64,000 nucleotides of DNA. Origin: Colocasia esculenta (lineage: Eukaryota; Streptophyta; Magnoliopsida; Alismatales; Araceae). The stretch is from positions 93,972,948 to 94,036,947 of the forward strand of contig CM024755.1 of the NCBI GenBank assembly GCA_014218235.1. The letters run 5' to 3'. The translations under genes were made by a program, and so were the position numbers. Shown here piece by piece: positions 22,230 to 33,963 of this stretch. Each line of letters opens with the position of its first letter. Position 1 is the stretch's first letter. The notes under the pieces are model-generated. The model saw nothing but the letters and a program-made list of their open reading frames with translations, had not been told where the DNA came from and searched no databases.

Positions 22230-24067
22230 TGTAACGACCCAGAACCCGCATTACCAGTAACAACCGGTAACCCGAATTCTGACCCGCTAACCCACGAGAC
22301 AAGCTCGGAAGGGTAGGAATTTAAGAGTCCGAGGAGACTATATATAAGAAGATACACACCATGCAAAGCAGTAAAATTCCACTATATGAACATATCATAT
22401 ACAACCTCAGAGTCTGAGACAAAGTACAGAGTACATAAGTACAACAAAAAATTACAACTCACTGCAGCTAGGGAGCACCAACACCGGAGTGGCTAGACTC
22501 GCCTGGAACGGGAGTCGACGAAGACCCACCTGAAAGGGAAGGGAGTGAGTCTCAAGAAAAGAGACCTAGTAGGGAAAAGTAACCCCACCGGCAACTAAAC
22601 TAAAGTGCGGAAAGTAAAAACTGAAAGTAAGTACACGTCGCACCACAACACAAAACTGTAAACCACGCGGCTCAGTAACACACACTCACACACACAGCAA
22701 GTAGGACTCAGCTAGGGTCTGTGGCTCGGCGTCCCGTCACCACAGAGGCTCTCAACCCCAGCCACGTGTGCACACTACAGATGCTCTCTCTCGCGTCTGG
22801 TCCACGACTGGTTTTTCCCCTACGCTTGACCCTAGCGGTAGAGAAGAGGCTCCACGGAGACCGGCTCAAAACCACCAAAAGGAGTACGCACAGGACAGAG
22901 TCGCACTCGATGTCCCAGCTCACTAGCGGAGGACAACCACATGCTAGTCGTCTAGACGGAGTCGCACCCACGCCTAGGTAACACAACAGAAACGGGTACA
23001 CGGTAACGCAACGCACGTACAACAGACGGAACACACTCAACGTCTGAAACCCCGTACAGTAAGTAACACCTCGTGCCACAAACAACTACTCTTATGCACA
23101 GGCGGAGTCACACTCTAAGCCTGGCCCACTTGTGCTATTAGGGCGGACATCACATGTCAATCGCCTCTAACCACACAACTTAAGTCTATTGGGACACAGG
23201 ATTAACGGCCACATCGATTGCCGCCAATAGAGATAACGGCAACCCTATGCCATCAACAATAACTAAACGGCAATCGACCTTGTCGTTTAAATCACCCCTG
23301 AAGATCTCAACGTCAACAGATGTGGACGTTGATATCTTCAGTCCCCCATACCCAGAACTGAACCGAATCAGTCCCAATGGGCAAAACACAAACCAGACTC
23401 CGACTGATGGAGGGAAACACTTCCTCTCATCAATCTACACTACCAGATATCATAAATAGACAATCTAACACCTAGATTATCCAAACCACCCTCAATTCCG
23501 CATGATATAACCCAAACCCTAAACCATGATTTGCACATCAATTTGGTAATTGGACATGCTGGTTTGCTGGGGAGGGTTATAGGGGTTAAGTCCCTACCTC
23601 AGACGCCTAAGAACCCCAAACAGCCAATAATCGCGCGGATGCCCCGAGGACTCCGCGCGAATCACGCCAAAACCTCGCGATTCCCGCCCGATCTAGCAAC
23701 GCCACACGATCCAGGGCCTTCCCACGAGCTTAAATCACCCAACAGAAGCTGCGGAAATCAAGAAAAGCAAAGGTGGAGGGAAGGAGAGGAAATGAGAAAG
23801 GTAGGTTCTGCTCTCGGGCTGCCCTACTTCAACAGGCCCGACCAGTCAACGTCAACATCACTGGCCGCCTACTGAACCGCCTACAGCCTGACGTCCAGAT
23901 CCCATGTCGTTAAGTTCAAGATCAGACGTCCACATCGCTGGACGCTGACTCTAACTCAACGGCAAGCCTTGGCCGTCAACCCCAAGTCAACGACAATGGT
24001 CTTGTCGTCGACCACATAGAACCACTACAGACCCAATAAGGATCCACTAAAGACCCGAGACCTTACA
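22230..24067 (-). repeat. 3' LTR of chromovirus, 1838 bp
   Basis: On the minus strand it runs TGTAAGGTCTCGGG to GGGTCGTTACA. It contains a 17-bp-arm inverted repeat with one mismatch and a 10-base loop (23298-23341), and paired words such as CGATTGCCG and CGGCAATCG nearby. Small ORFs in it are not genes. Confidence 0.95.
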
Positions 24068-24086
24068 GCTCTCCCCCCTTAAGGAA
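24068..24086 (-). promoter_or_regulatory. Polypurine tract
   Basis: The minus strand reads CTTAAGGGGGGAGAGC directly before the 3' LTR. It is the plus-strand DNA primer. Confidence 0.9.
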
Positions 24087-24104
24087 TTTTGCCCTCAAAA
24101 TTCA

Positions 24105-25627
24105 AATAACACAAGGAAAGAAGACTCACCAAAGAGGTACGGAAAATGCTCGCGCATCTCGTCCTCCCACTCCCATGTCGACTCACCACCGGAATGCCGC
24201 TGCCACGCAACACGAACTCAAGGGATTGCCTTGTTCCTCAACCTCTGAACTCGGCGATCCTTAATGTGCAACGGAAACTCTGGTACAGTCAACACTGGAG
24301 TCACCTCAGACCACTCTGCACTCTGCAGAACGTGAGACACATCGGAAAGATACCTCCGAAGCATCGACACGTGAAACACATCGTGCACTGCTGCCAACTC
24401 TGACGGATGCTCAAGTCTGTACGCCAAAACTCCGACACGCTCAATAATGGTAAAAGGCCCAATAAAGCGAGGACTCAACTTTCCACACTTACCGAACCTC
24501 ACCACTCCCTTCATAGGAGACACACGAACAAACACCTGGTCTCCTACCTGAAACTCGAGCGGTCGTCTGCGCTGATCTGCATAACTCTTCTGCCGACTCT
24601 GAGCTGACTGAAGCCTCTGTCTCACAAGCTGAACTACCTCAACTGACTGCTGAACCAACTCGGCCCCGTGACAACTCGCTCGCCAACCTCGAACCAGTCA
24701 AGAGGAGTGCGACACGGTCGTCCGTACAAAGCCTCATATGGTGCCAAACCGATACTGGAGTGATAACTATTATTATATGCAAACTCGACCAATGGCAAGT
24801 GAGCTGTCCACGACCCCTGCCACTCCAGGCAACAAGCTCTAAGCATGTCCTCCAAAGTCTGGATAGTCCGCTCTGACTGACCGTCTGACTGAGGGTGGTA
24901 GGCGGAACTAAAAGCCAACTCTGTCCCCAAAGCTCTCTGGAAACTGCGCCAGAACCCAGAAGTGAAGCGAGGATCCCTGTCTGACACAATAGAGATCGGC
25001 ACTCCATGCAAGGGAACAATCCGCTCTACGTACAACACGGCCAACCTACTCACACCCCAACTAGTCCTGACAGGCAAGAATCTGGCAGTCTTCGTCAATC
25101 TGTCCACAAGAACCCAAATGCTATCAAAACCTCCAGCTGTCCTCGGCAAAACCACAGCAAAGTCAGTCGTCACGTGGTCCCACTTCCACATCGGAATCTC
25201 TAACGGCTGCACAAGTCCTCCGGACGCTGATGTTCGGCCTTCACCTGCTGACAGACCAAACACCTAGCAAAAAAGCCGCTATGTCTCTCTTCATCCCAGG
25301 CCACCAAAACTGACGTCTCAACCTGTGGTACATCTTGGTCGCCCCTGGATGAATAGAGTACCTGGAACCATGTGCCTCCTGCAAAACGACTCTCCTGATA
25401 GACTCCTCAACAGGAACATAGAGTCTATCTCGGAACCTAACAGTCCCGTCCTCACAAAGCTCAACCTCTGGAAGAAGCAACACACTGTGCAACTCGGGAT
25501 CTGCCTGCTGAGCCTCAGCAACCTGTCTCACAACTGCGGGAGCTGCTAACAAACTGCCCAACACACACTGACGACGACTGGATGAAACTCTGAAAGATCC
25601 TCTGTCGCAGACTGCCACAACTGCCAC
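24105..25627 (-). pseudogene. Chromovirus integrase and chromodomain
   Basis: Integrase inserts the cDNA, and the chromodomain biases the target chromatin. In order on the minus strand: a zinc-binding region with HGSRYSIHPGATKMYHRLRR and FWWPGMKRD (about 25400-25260); the catalytic core with TTDF, VSDRDPRFTSGFW, HPQSDGQSERT and LEDML, giving the D, D and E residues (25263-24634); the C-terminal region with EFQVGDQVFVRVSPMKGV and KLSPRFIGPF (about 24560-24440); and a chromodomain-like end with VQRLRNKAIP, then, after an in-frame TGA at 24220-24218, VAWQRHSGGESTWEWEDEM (to about 24120). Breaks are a frame change near 25260, another near 24650 and the TGA inside the chromodomain. All key residues remain visible, so inactivation is recent or partly consensus error. 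Confidence 0.9.
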
Positions 25628-25639
25628 TCTCTAAGCATC

Positions 25640-27211
25640 AGATGACTCATCTGTGCTTTCCTACTCAAGGCATCTGCAACTACATTCGCCTTTCCAGGCT
25701 ATACTCAATGCTGAAATCATAGTCCTTCAGATATTCCATCCATCGACGCTGCCTCATATTCAGATCCCTCTGAGAAAACACATATCTCAAACTCTGGTGG
25801 TCGGTACGGACTACAAAACTCACTCGTACAGGTAAAGACGCCAAATCCGCAAAGCAAACACCACAGCTGCAAGCTCTAGGTCGTGGGTCGGGTAACTCTC
25901 CTCGTGGGGCTTAAGCTGGCGAGACGCATAAGCCACCACTCGGCCTTGCTGCATCAAGACCGCACCCAAACCAACACCTGAAGCATCTGTGCAAACCTCA
26001 AAACCCTCCTCACTGAAGGTAAGGCAAGAACTGGCGCCGACGTAAGCAGTCGTTTCAACTCTATGAAACTCTGCTCACACTGCTCCGACCACTCAAACGG
26101 AACTCCCTTTCTCGTCAACCGAGTCAAGGGTGCAGCAACCTGAGAAAAATCTCGAACAAACCTGCGGTAGTAACCTGCCAAACCAGAAAGCTACGAATCT
26201 CAAACACAGATCTGGGACTCTCCCATTGCAAAACTGCCTCAACCTTCGCTGGATCTACTGAAACTCCCTCACCTGAGATCACGTGCCCCAAAAGTGAACC
26301 TGTTGTAGCCAAAACTCACACTTACTAAGTTTGGCATACAACTGGTGCTCTCGCAAAGTCTGCAACACGATTCTCAGGTGCTCGGCGTGCTCCTCCTCCG
26401 AAGCGGAGTACACCAGAATGTCGTCAACAAACACTACGACAAACCGGTCCAAGAACTGGTGGAACACCCGGTGCATCAGATCCATGAAGGCTGCTGGAGC
26501 ATTGGTGAGCCCAAACGGCATCACCAAAAACTCAAAGTGTCCATATCTGGTCCGAAAAGCAGTCCTCTCAATGTCCGAATCTCTAATCCGCAACTGATAG
26601 TAGCCCGACCTCAAGTCAATCTTCGAGAAGACACGAGCAGACTGAAGCTGATCAAAGAGATCATCAATCCTAGGCAAAGGATACCTATTCTTGATGGTCA
26701 CTTGATTTAGCTTCCTATAATCGATACAAACCTCAGGCTACCATCCTTCTTCCGGACAAACAAAACAGGTGACCCCCACGGAGAAAATAGGACGAATATA
26801 GCCCTTCTCCAACAACTCCTCAAGCTGCCTCTTCAACTCCCTCAACTCTGCTGGTGCCATACGGTACGGTGCCTGCGCAAAAGGTAAAGTGCCAGGAACC
26901 AACTCTACAGTAAACTCAATCTCTCTCTCTGGTGGAAGACCAGGCAACTCTTCCGGAAAAACATCCGGAAACTCACACACTACAGGAATGTCTCCCACTC
27001 CCGAGGCAATCTGGTCAAGAGTCACTGCAGAAACTAGGAAACCCTGACAACCAGAAGCAAGCAACCTCCCTGCCCTCAAAGCAGAAACTAAAAAGCGAGA
27101 AGTAAGAGGTACGATACCCTGGAAGTAGAACGCCGCTGCCCCAGGTATCCGCAAGTGCACCCTCTTCTTCTGGCAATCCATCACTGCACCATACCGCTCT
27201 AACCAGTCCAT
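25640..27211 (-). pseudogene. Chromovirus reverse transcriptase and RNase H
   Basis: The linker from protease to RT starts DWLERYGAVMDCQKKRVHL, then FPDVFPEELPGLPP and YRMAPAELRELKRQLEELL. The RT finger and palm follow with KNRYPLPRIDDLFDQL, FSKIDLRSGYYQLRI, FRTRYGHFEFLVMPFGL and the catalytic FVDDILVYS (26431-26405). The RT end and start of RNase H have GYYRRFVRDFSQVAAPL and PFEWSEQCEQSF. Frame changes occur near 26738, 26280 and 25950, and the RNase H catalytic region is scattered over several frames. The palm motif is intact. This is the enzyme that would copy element RNA to DNA in the particle. Confidence 0.9.
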
Positions 27212-28716
27212 ACCAAAATCACATCATAGTCATGCAACTGCAAGGCAAATAGACGGGCTGACAACAACTGATCCTGCAACTGCACAGGTACCTCCTCGAG
27301 ACAGTAGGACGTAAGGACAAAGTCCCCCGTCGGCAACTCTACTGCCAACTCAACAGACTCTCCCGAACTCAACTCTCCAAGGGAGTCTAAAAAGTCCTCA
27401 GACACAAAAGAGTGAGAGGCACCGGAATCAAACAAGACTCTAGCTGCATAACCAAAAACTGAAACAGTACCTTCCACCAGGTGAGCTGCCTCCGCGTCTG
27501 CACGAGTCAAGTGGGTAACACGACCTCTACCTCTCGACCCACCAGAACCTCCGGTCTGCTGACGTGCTGCACAGGTGCCTGCTGCTGCTGCTGCACTCGG
27601 GGCTGTGACTGACTGGGTCTGCTGCTGCGGCACACGAGGTAACAAAGGACAATCTCGCGCCATATGACCCATCTGGTCACACCGGTAACACTGCCCAGCA
27701 AAAGTACGTTGCACCTGCTGCGAAGGCTGACCTGTCGGCTGCTGAACACTCCCAACCGACTGCTGCCTCTGCTCTGCCTGCCTCCTATCACGCCAAACTT
27801 CCTCCGAGATCCTGACTTCGCCGTCGTCCCAGTAGAAGTGGACGCGTAAGAAGTCGCAGTCCTCGGGGTCGTCTGCACACTACCCTGCTGCTGGCGAGGC
27901 TGAGAAGGAACTACCTGCGTCTGAACCTCTGCGCTCCGAGCACGAGTCCGCAAGGTGTCTGCCTCCAACGCTGCCGCTGTCTGATAGGCCGCATCCAAGT
28001 CTGTGACACGAGCAACTATCAGCGCCTGCCTGAGCTCTGGCCTCAAGCCTCTCACAAACTGCTGAGTCCTCAGACCCTCATCTCCCATAATCTGCGGAGC
28101 ATAACGCCCTAGCTCCACAAATCTGGCCCTGTACTGCACCACAGTAGAGTCCCTCTGCTGTAGGTCCAGAAACTGGTACAACCTCTCCGTCCGGACGTAA
28201 GTAGGACAGAAGGCTCTCTCAAAAGAAACAACAAACTCCTGCCACGGAATCTGTCTAAGTGGGCGAGACTGAAAAGTAGTCTCCCACTCAGCGGACCACC
28301 AAGTCAACGCCTGCGCCTGCAACTGGTAACTGGCTAGCAGCACTCGCTCCTCTGGAACACACTCCATGGAACGAAAGTCCGCTCCACTGCATCTAACCAA
28401 GCTCGCGCTACATCTGGATCAGGCTGGCCCAAAAATGAGGTGGCTGAAACTGCAAGAACTCCCTCAACACCCTCCCAGTACCACCCTGGGGTACCGGCGC
28501 GTCACGGTGCTGAGCAACAAACTGAGCCATCCCCTCAAGAAAATGAGTCATGTCTAATCCCTGAGCTACCTGAGGTGGAGGTGGCGGCGGCGGAACAATA
28601 CCACTATGTGCGTCCTGTGGCAAAGGCTGCGTCTGCTGAGGTGGCGGAGCATCTCCAACCTCCTGACGAGTCGCCTGCTCGGCTACTCCCTCTCTAGGAC
28701 GTCGCCTAGGCGCCAT
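27199..28716 (-). pseudogene. Chromovirus gag and aspartic protease
   Basis: Gag starts at MAPRRRPREG (ATG at 28716). A longer upstream ATG at 28809 lies in the same frame but reads into leader, so I prefer 28716. A Pro/Gln-rich stretch is followed by the Retrotrans_gag region with YQLQAQALTWWSAEWE, SFERAFCPTYVR and YRARFVELGRYAPQI. After a frame change near 28400 and another near 27780 comes a CCHC knuckle, CYRCDQMGHMARDCP (27690-27646), and the protease motif VLFDSGASHSFVS with catalytic Asp (27429). Gag coats the RNA and protease cleaves the polyprotein. The protease frame ends at 27199. Confidence 0.9.
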
Positions 28717-28844
28717 AGAACTACACACAAAAAAAATACACACACAAAATACACTAACTAACTCCGGGCTACATAGCTGCACTGTACTCTTTAGACTCTG
28801 AGTTAACATGATGGGTATTTCCTTATATATATCTCATCAGACCA

Positions 28845-28857
28845 GGCTCTGATACCA
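28845..28857 (-). promoter_or_regulatory. Primer binding site
   Basis: The minus strand reads TGGTATCAGAGCC, three bases inside the 5' LTR. It is the Met-tRNA type, as usual for Tekay-like chromoviruses. Confidence 0.95.
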
Positions 28858-28860
28858 AAC

Positions 28861-30684
28861 TGTAACGACCCAGAACCCGCATTACCAGTAACAACCGTAA
28901 CCCGAATTCTGACCCGCTAACCCACGAGACAAGCTCGGAAGGGTAGGAAGTAAAAGTCCGAGGAGACTATATGTAAGAAGATACACACCATGCAAAGCAG
29001 TAAAATTCCACTATATGAACATATATATACAACTCAGAGTCTGAGACAAAGTACAGAGTACAGAAGTACAACAAAAAGGTACAACTCACTGCAGCTAGGG
29101 AGCACCAACACCGGAGTGGCTAGACTCGCCTGGAACGGGAGTCGACGAAGACCCACCTGAAAGGGAAGGGAGTGAGTCTCAAGAAAGAGACCCAGTAGGG
29201 AAAAGTAACCCCACCGGCAACTAAACTAAAGTGCGGAAAGTAAAAACTGAAAGTAAGTACACGTCGCACCACAACACAAAACTGTAAACCACGCGGCTCA
29301 GTAACACACACTCCACACACAGCAGTAGGAGACTCAGCTAGGGTCTGTGGCTCGGCGTCCCGTCACCACAGAGGCTCTCAACCCCAGCCACGTGTGCACA
29401 CTACAGACGCTCTCTCTCGCGTCTGGTCCACGACCGGTTTTCCCTACGCTTGACCCTAGCGGTAGAGAAGGGGCTCCACGGAGACCGGCTCAAAACCACC
29501 AAAAGGAGTACGCACAGGACAGAGTCGCACTCGATGTCCCGGCTCACTAGCGGAGGACAACCACCTGCGTCGTCTAGACGGAGTCGCACCCACGCCTAGG
29601 TAACACAACAGAAACGGGTACACGGTAACGCAACGCGCGTACAACAGACGGAACACACTCAACGTCTGAAACCCCGTACAGTAAGTAACACCTCGTGCCA
29701 CAAACAACTACTCTATGCACAGGCGGAGTCACACTCTAAGCTGGCCCCACTTGTGCTATTAGGGCGGACATCACATGTAATCGCCTCTAAAACACAACTT
29801 AAGTCTGCTGGGACACAGGATATAAACGGCCACATCGATTGCCGCCAATCAGAGATAGACGGCAACCCTATGCCGTCAAAATAACTAAACGGCAATCGAC
29901 CTTGTCGTTTAAATCACCCCTGAAGATCTCAACGTCAACAGATGTGGACGTTGATATCTTCAGTCCCCCATACCAGAACTGAACCGAATCAGTCCCAATG
30001 GGCAGAAACACTAAACCAGACTCTGACTGATGAGGGAAACACTTCCTCTCATCAATCTACACTACCAGAATTCATAAATAGACAATCTAACACCTAGATT
30101 ATCCACCACCCTCAATTCCGGCATGATATAACCCAAACCCTAAACCATGATTTGCACATCAATTGGTTAATTGGACATGCTGGTTTGCTGGGGAGGGTTA
30201 TAGGGGTTAAGTCCCTACCTCAGAACGCCTTAATAACCCCCAAACAGCCACTAATCGCGTCGGATCCCCCGAAGACTCCGCGCGAATCACGCTAAAACTC
30301 GCGTTTCCTGCCCGATCTAGCAACGCCACACGATCCAGGGCCTTCCCACGAGCTCAAATCAACCACAGAAGCTGCGGAAATAAGAAAAGCAAAGGTGGAG
30401 GAAGGAGAGGAAATGAGAAAGGTAGGTTCTGCTCTCGGGCTGCCTACTTCAACAGGCCGACCAGTCAACGTCAACATCACTGGCGCCTACTGAACCGCCT
30501 ACAGCCTGACGTCCAGATCCCATGTCGTTAGTTCAAGATCAGACGTCCACATCGCTGGACGCTGACTCTAACTCAACGGCAAGCCTTGGCCGTCAACCCC
30601 AAGTCAACGACAATGGTCTTGTCGTCGACCACACAGAACCACTACAGACCCAATAAGGATCCACTAAAGACCCGAGACCTTACA
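28861..30684 (-). repeat. 5' LTR of chromovirus, 1824 bp
   Basis: Same termini as the 3' LTR. It differs by scattered single-base indels and substitutions. The inverted repeat is conserved at 29920-29963. Confidence 0.95.
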
Positions 30685-31090
30685 CAGGAGCTGATGAGAG
30701 GCTGAAACCATCGCCAAAGGATAGCAACAATGTCACTGTGAATGAACAAGTGGTTAGGATCTTCAGACTAGGGAGACCTACAACAAGAGCAGCGAGAGGC
30801 CATTAAGATTCTACATTCAGAAATTCTGGTATCCATTAGGACCGCCTGTTCAGAATCTTCCAACAGAACAACGACGCTCTACGGTAATAAGAGTGATGCC
30901 AAATCTTTAAGAGAGCCGGTCTCCAAACTTCAATAGACCTAACCAAGTTGTAAGCATATTTGGTAGTAAAAGAACAATTTTGGGAGGCCGCCCGTACACA
31001 CTTATCCTCTTCATCCGACAGCACCAATCCTTGTAAGACCAAAGCATAGGGAAGGAGGGACCTAATAGCATGAGTGACATCCAAAACCAC
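30685..31090 (-). pseudogene. LINE zinc-binding (zf-RVT-like) region
   Basis: The minus strand shows SFTTKYAYNLVRS, WHHSYYRRASLFCWKILNRR and, after a frame change, CRILMASRCSCCRSP and HLFIHSDIVAILWRWF. This is the Cys/His region that follows RT in plant LINE ORF2. It breaks off at the chromovirus insertion and continues at 22229. Confidence 0.8.
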
Positions 31091-31093
31091 CTC

Positions 31094-32950
31094 CTACAGA
31101 GAAGCTCTGCCACCCTCATAGGTACCCTGAAGCAGGTGACAAAGAGGATTATCCCCAATCCATGTATCATTTAAAATGTCAATGTTATTACCCTTCCCAT
31201 GTATCCATTTGGTATTGTCCTGAATAATCCTTCCAACTTCCATACAAACCTGCTTTGGCATCCCTGGAAGTATTTTATTACAAGCTGGTGGATAGCACCT
31301 TCTGGCATAGGAAGCCCATATGGATAAGCCATGGTGGATGTTCCAAAGTTGATTGACAGCAAGAGAAATCTGTACATGGCATAGGTTGTGGACACCCAGG
31401 CCTCCTTCAGCTTTAGGGCATTGAATTGTAGACCAGCCCACCTAATGGCGATGGCGGATGCCATTAGTTCCATTCCAGAAGAAAGCAGCAGACATTTTAT
31501 CTATATAAGCAATAATAGATTTTGGAAGAGAGGAAGCAGCTGCCAAGTAAACTGGTAGGGAAGAGATCATAGAATTAATTAAAGTGACCCAGCAGGCTTG
31601 GGATATCAACTTCAATTTCCAGCTTGCAAGTTTTCTATTCACTTTATCTATAAGTGATTTATAGTCAGCAGTTAGAACCCTACCAGGTCTCAATGGAACT
31701 CCCAGGTAGGTGAGAGGGCCTCGTTGCCTCATGTACCCAGTTAACTCCTTAACTCTATTAATGGTCTGACAAGAAACCTTGTCAGAAATCATGAAGAAAC
31801 TCTTGCTAGAATTAATATGCTGACCAGAGGATTGCACATACTTCTTCAAAAACAACATCAATCTCCTAACATTATTGATCCCCCCATTCAAGAAAATAAG
31901 AGTATCATCAGCATATAAAAGATGAGATAGTGGCGGACAACCTCTAGGCCCAGCATACGGTTGGAGATGACAAGTAGAAACCAAATGCCTCAGACCTCTG
32001 CTGAGGGCTTTTTCCATAATGATAAATAAAGTTGGTGCACTAAGATCGCCTTGTCTTAAACCCCTGGTAGATTTAAAATAACCAGTAGGGGAACCATTTA
32101 AAAGTATAGAAAACCAGCAGTTAGAAAGCATCATACTAATGTTGGAAATGAATCTTGAAGAGAAGCCAAACTTCTTGAGAACTGCAAATAAGAAGTCCCA
32201 TCGACACTATCATAAGCTTTCCTAATATCCAACTTAAATATAGCATTGCTCCCTTTGACTTTTCAACCAATATCCCTGACATGTTGCCTAGACAAAGAGA
32301 CATTATCCAGAATAAACTTGCCTTCGGAAAAAGCACCTTACTCCTTAGAAATAATCACAGGTAGAATATCAATCAGCCGATCACAGATGATCCTGGAGAC
32401 AATTTTATTACAAAAATTGCAAAGGCTAACCGGTCTAAAATCACTAAAGTTAACATGATATTGCTTCTTGGGGATGAGCAATCAAGGAGGACGTGACCCC
32501 TCTAGGGAAAGGAAAGCCTTGGAAAAAGCCTAACACCTCAGCAAGAACATCTTGGTGAACAATATACCAGCATGAGGTAAAGAATTGACCTATAAAACCA
32601 TCTGGCCCTGGAGCACTATTGCCATTCAAACTCCACACTACTCTCTTAATTCCCTTGCTCGGGATAGCACACAAAATAAGGTTCTGATCATCAGAAATAA
32701 GCGAGGGGATAACATGGAGAAGGGACTCATCAATCACATGATCCGAAGAGTGCAAGAGGCCATCAAAGAAATTTACAGCCTCATTTCTATGTTCATCTTG
32801 GTCCTCATTCCATCTCTGATTAACTTGAATCCTATGAATGATATTACGTCTTATGTTACCTTTAACCATCGCATGATAAAAAGCTGTGTTATTGTCACCA
32901 TTTTTCATCCACTCCAGACGAGCTTCTGAGCCCATAAAACTTCCACACAA
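31094..32950 (-). pseudogene. LINE reverse transcriptase
   Basis: Non-LTR RT for target-primed reverse transcription. In order: MKNGDNNTAFYHAMVKGN and NSAPGPDGF (32950-32450 frame); then, after a frame change with several breaks, SEGRFILDNVSLSRQH-like and KAYDSVDW-like sequence (about 32330-32150); then a long clean frame 32134-31442 with RGLRQGDLSAPTLF, the catalytic LLYADDTLIF (31921-31892) and LTYLGVPLRPGR; then, after another shift, GWSTIQCPKAEGGLGVHNL and NDTWIGDNPL (31441-31094). Catalytic YADD is intact, but the gene is broken by at least three frame changes. Confidence 0.9.
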
Positions 32951-33099
32951 TGCATGGCCCTTCTGAGATTTGCGTTGGCAGCCCCAGGAGCAGATTTGTT
33001 GGCAGGCGTAGGGTTACTATCAAAAGCCTCTTGCATGACCCTGACCTCCTCCTCCTATCTTAACACATTGACATTAATAATGCAAAAAGTGTCTTTGTT

Positions 33100-33963
33100 C
33101 TAGGAATGAAAAGTACACCTGACTGCCTTCAGCTTAAGATGTAATGTGACAAATAGGTTGGGATGCCACCCTACCGCCTCTCCCCATGCAGGTTGAACAG
33201 TGTCCTTAAAAGAGCCATGAGAAGTCCACATAGACGAGAAAATAAACCTAGTCGGAGCCCGAGAACCATTAAAGAAACCAACCAGCATAGGAGCATGATC
33301 TGACAAGCCTCTGGGGAGATGTCTCACCAGGAACATCGGAAACATGCTCTCACAGATATTGTGCAAAAGAAATCGGTCTAGTCTAGCCTTAACAACCACT
33401 TGCCCAGTTCTTTTATTAGACCAAGTGATGTAAGGACCAATATAGCCGACATCAGAGAGGGAAGTAGCAGAGATGAAAGCATTGAAGTCGACCATGGCTT
33501 GAAAATTGGTAGGTCGCCCTCCCATCTTCTCAAACGGCTGAGTAATATAGTTAATGTCTCCTCCAACAATCCGAGGAACGTCCACATTACTAGACATATT
33601 AAGGATATCATGAAAGAGTAATTGTCTTCTACTAACATTACAGCTAGCATAAACTACAATTATTAAAAGATAGACACTATCATCCTTCAAGGCTGCTAAA
33701 GTTATCTGTTGATCAGAACAACTAACAGTGTGGAATGAATGGCTACACCAGAAAACACAGATTTTGGACTCCTCTCCACTATTTCCGGTGAAAGAATTCA
33801 TGCAAACATTTCTACACAGAGAGCTCGCTCGAGCCAAAGGGACTAGGGGCTCTGCAATGGCAATATAATTTGTATTGTACTTCTTGATTATTCTCTGAAG
33901 CGAACGTCTAGAGGCTAAGTTGGAAATGCCTCTGGTATTCCAACATAAAACGAAACTATTCAT
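33100..33963 (-). CDS. LINE endonuclease domain frame (AP-endonuclease type), 287 residues
   Basis: This is the N-terminal part of LINE ORF2, which nicks target DNA. It starts MNSFVLCWNTRGISN, the usual exo_endo_phos opening. It then has YIAIAEPLVP (Glu region), VGGDINYITQPFEKMGGR (the Asp region, normally GDFN) and RGLSDHAPMLVGF (Asp-His near 33290-33250). It is the only unbroken domain of this LINE. The frame ends at 33100, where an intact element would read on to RT, so the protein is truncated and the frame is best regarded as a relic. ORF1 ends just upstream, at 33960. Confidence 0.85.
   Translation of the reverse strand: MNSFVLCWNTRGISNLASRRSLQRIIKKYNTNYIAIAEPLVPLARASSLCRNVCMNSFTGNSGEESKICVFWCSHSFHTVSCSDQQITLAALKDDSVYLLIIVVYASCNVSRRQLLFHDILNMSSNVDVPRIVGGDINYITQPFEKMGGRPTNFQAMVDFNAFISATSLSDVGYIGPYITWSNKRTGQVVVKARLDRFLLHNICESMFPMFLVRHLPRGLSDHAPMLVGFFNGSRAPTRFIFSSMWTSHGSFKDTVQPAWGEAVGWHPNLFVTLHLKLKAVRCTFHS

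Larger units (their letters stand above)
22230..30684 (-). mobile_element. Tekay-like chromovirus (Ty3/gypsy), nearly complete
   Basis: Both LTRs are present (22230-24067 and 28861-30684), with PPT (24068-24086), PBS (28845-28857) and gag, protease, RT, RNase H, integrase and chromodomain in that order on the minus strand. The flanks are CACGA (22225-22229) and CAGGA (30685-30689), a TSD with one mismatch. The insertion splits the LINE. The two LTRs are very similar, yet the coding region carries several frame breaks. Confidence 0.95.

Noticed and set aside
33100..33963. Host endonuclease/phosphatase gene
   Set aside because: It is collinear with LINE ORF1 upstream and RT downstream. It is the LINE endonuclease.
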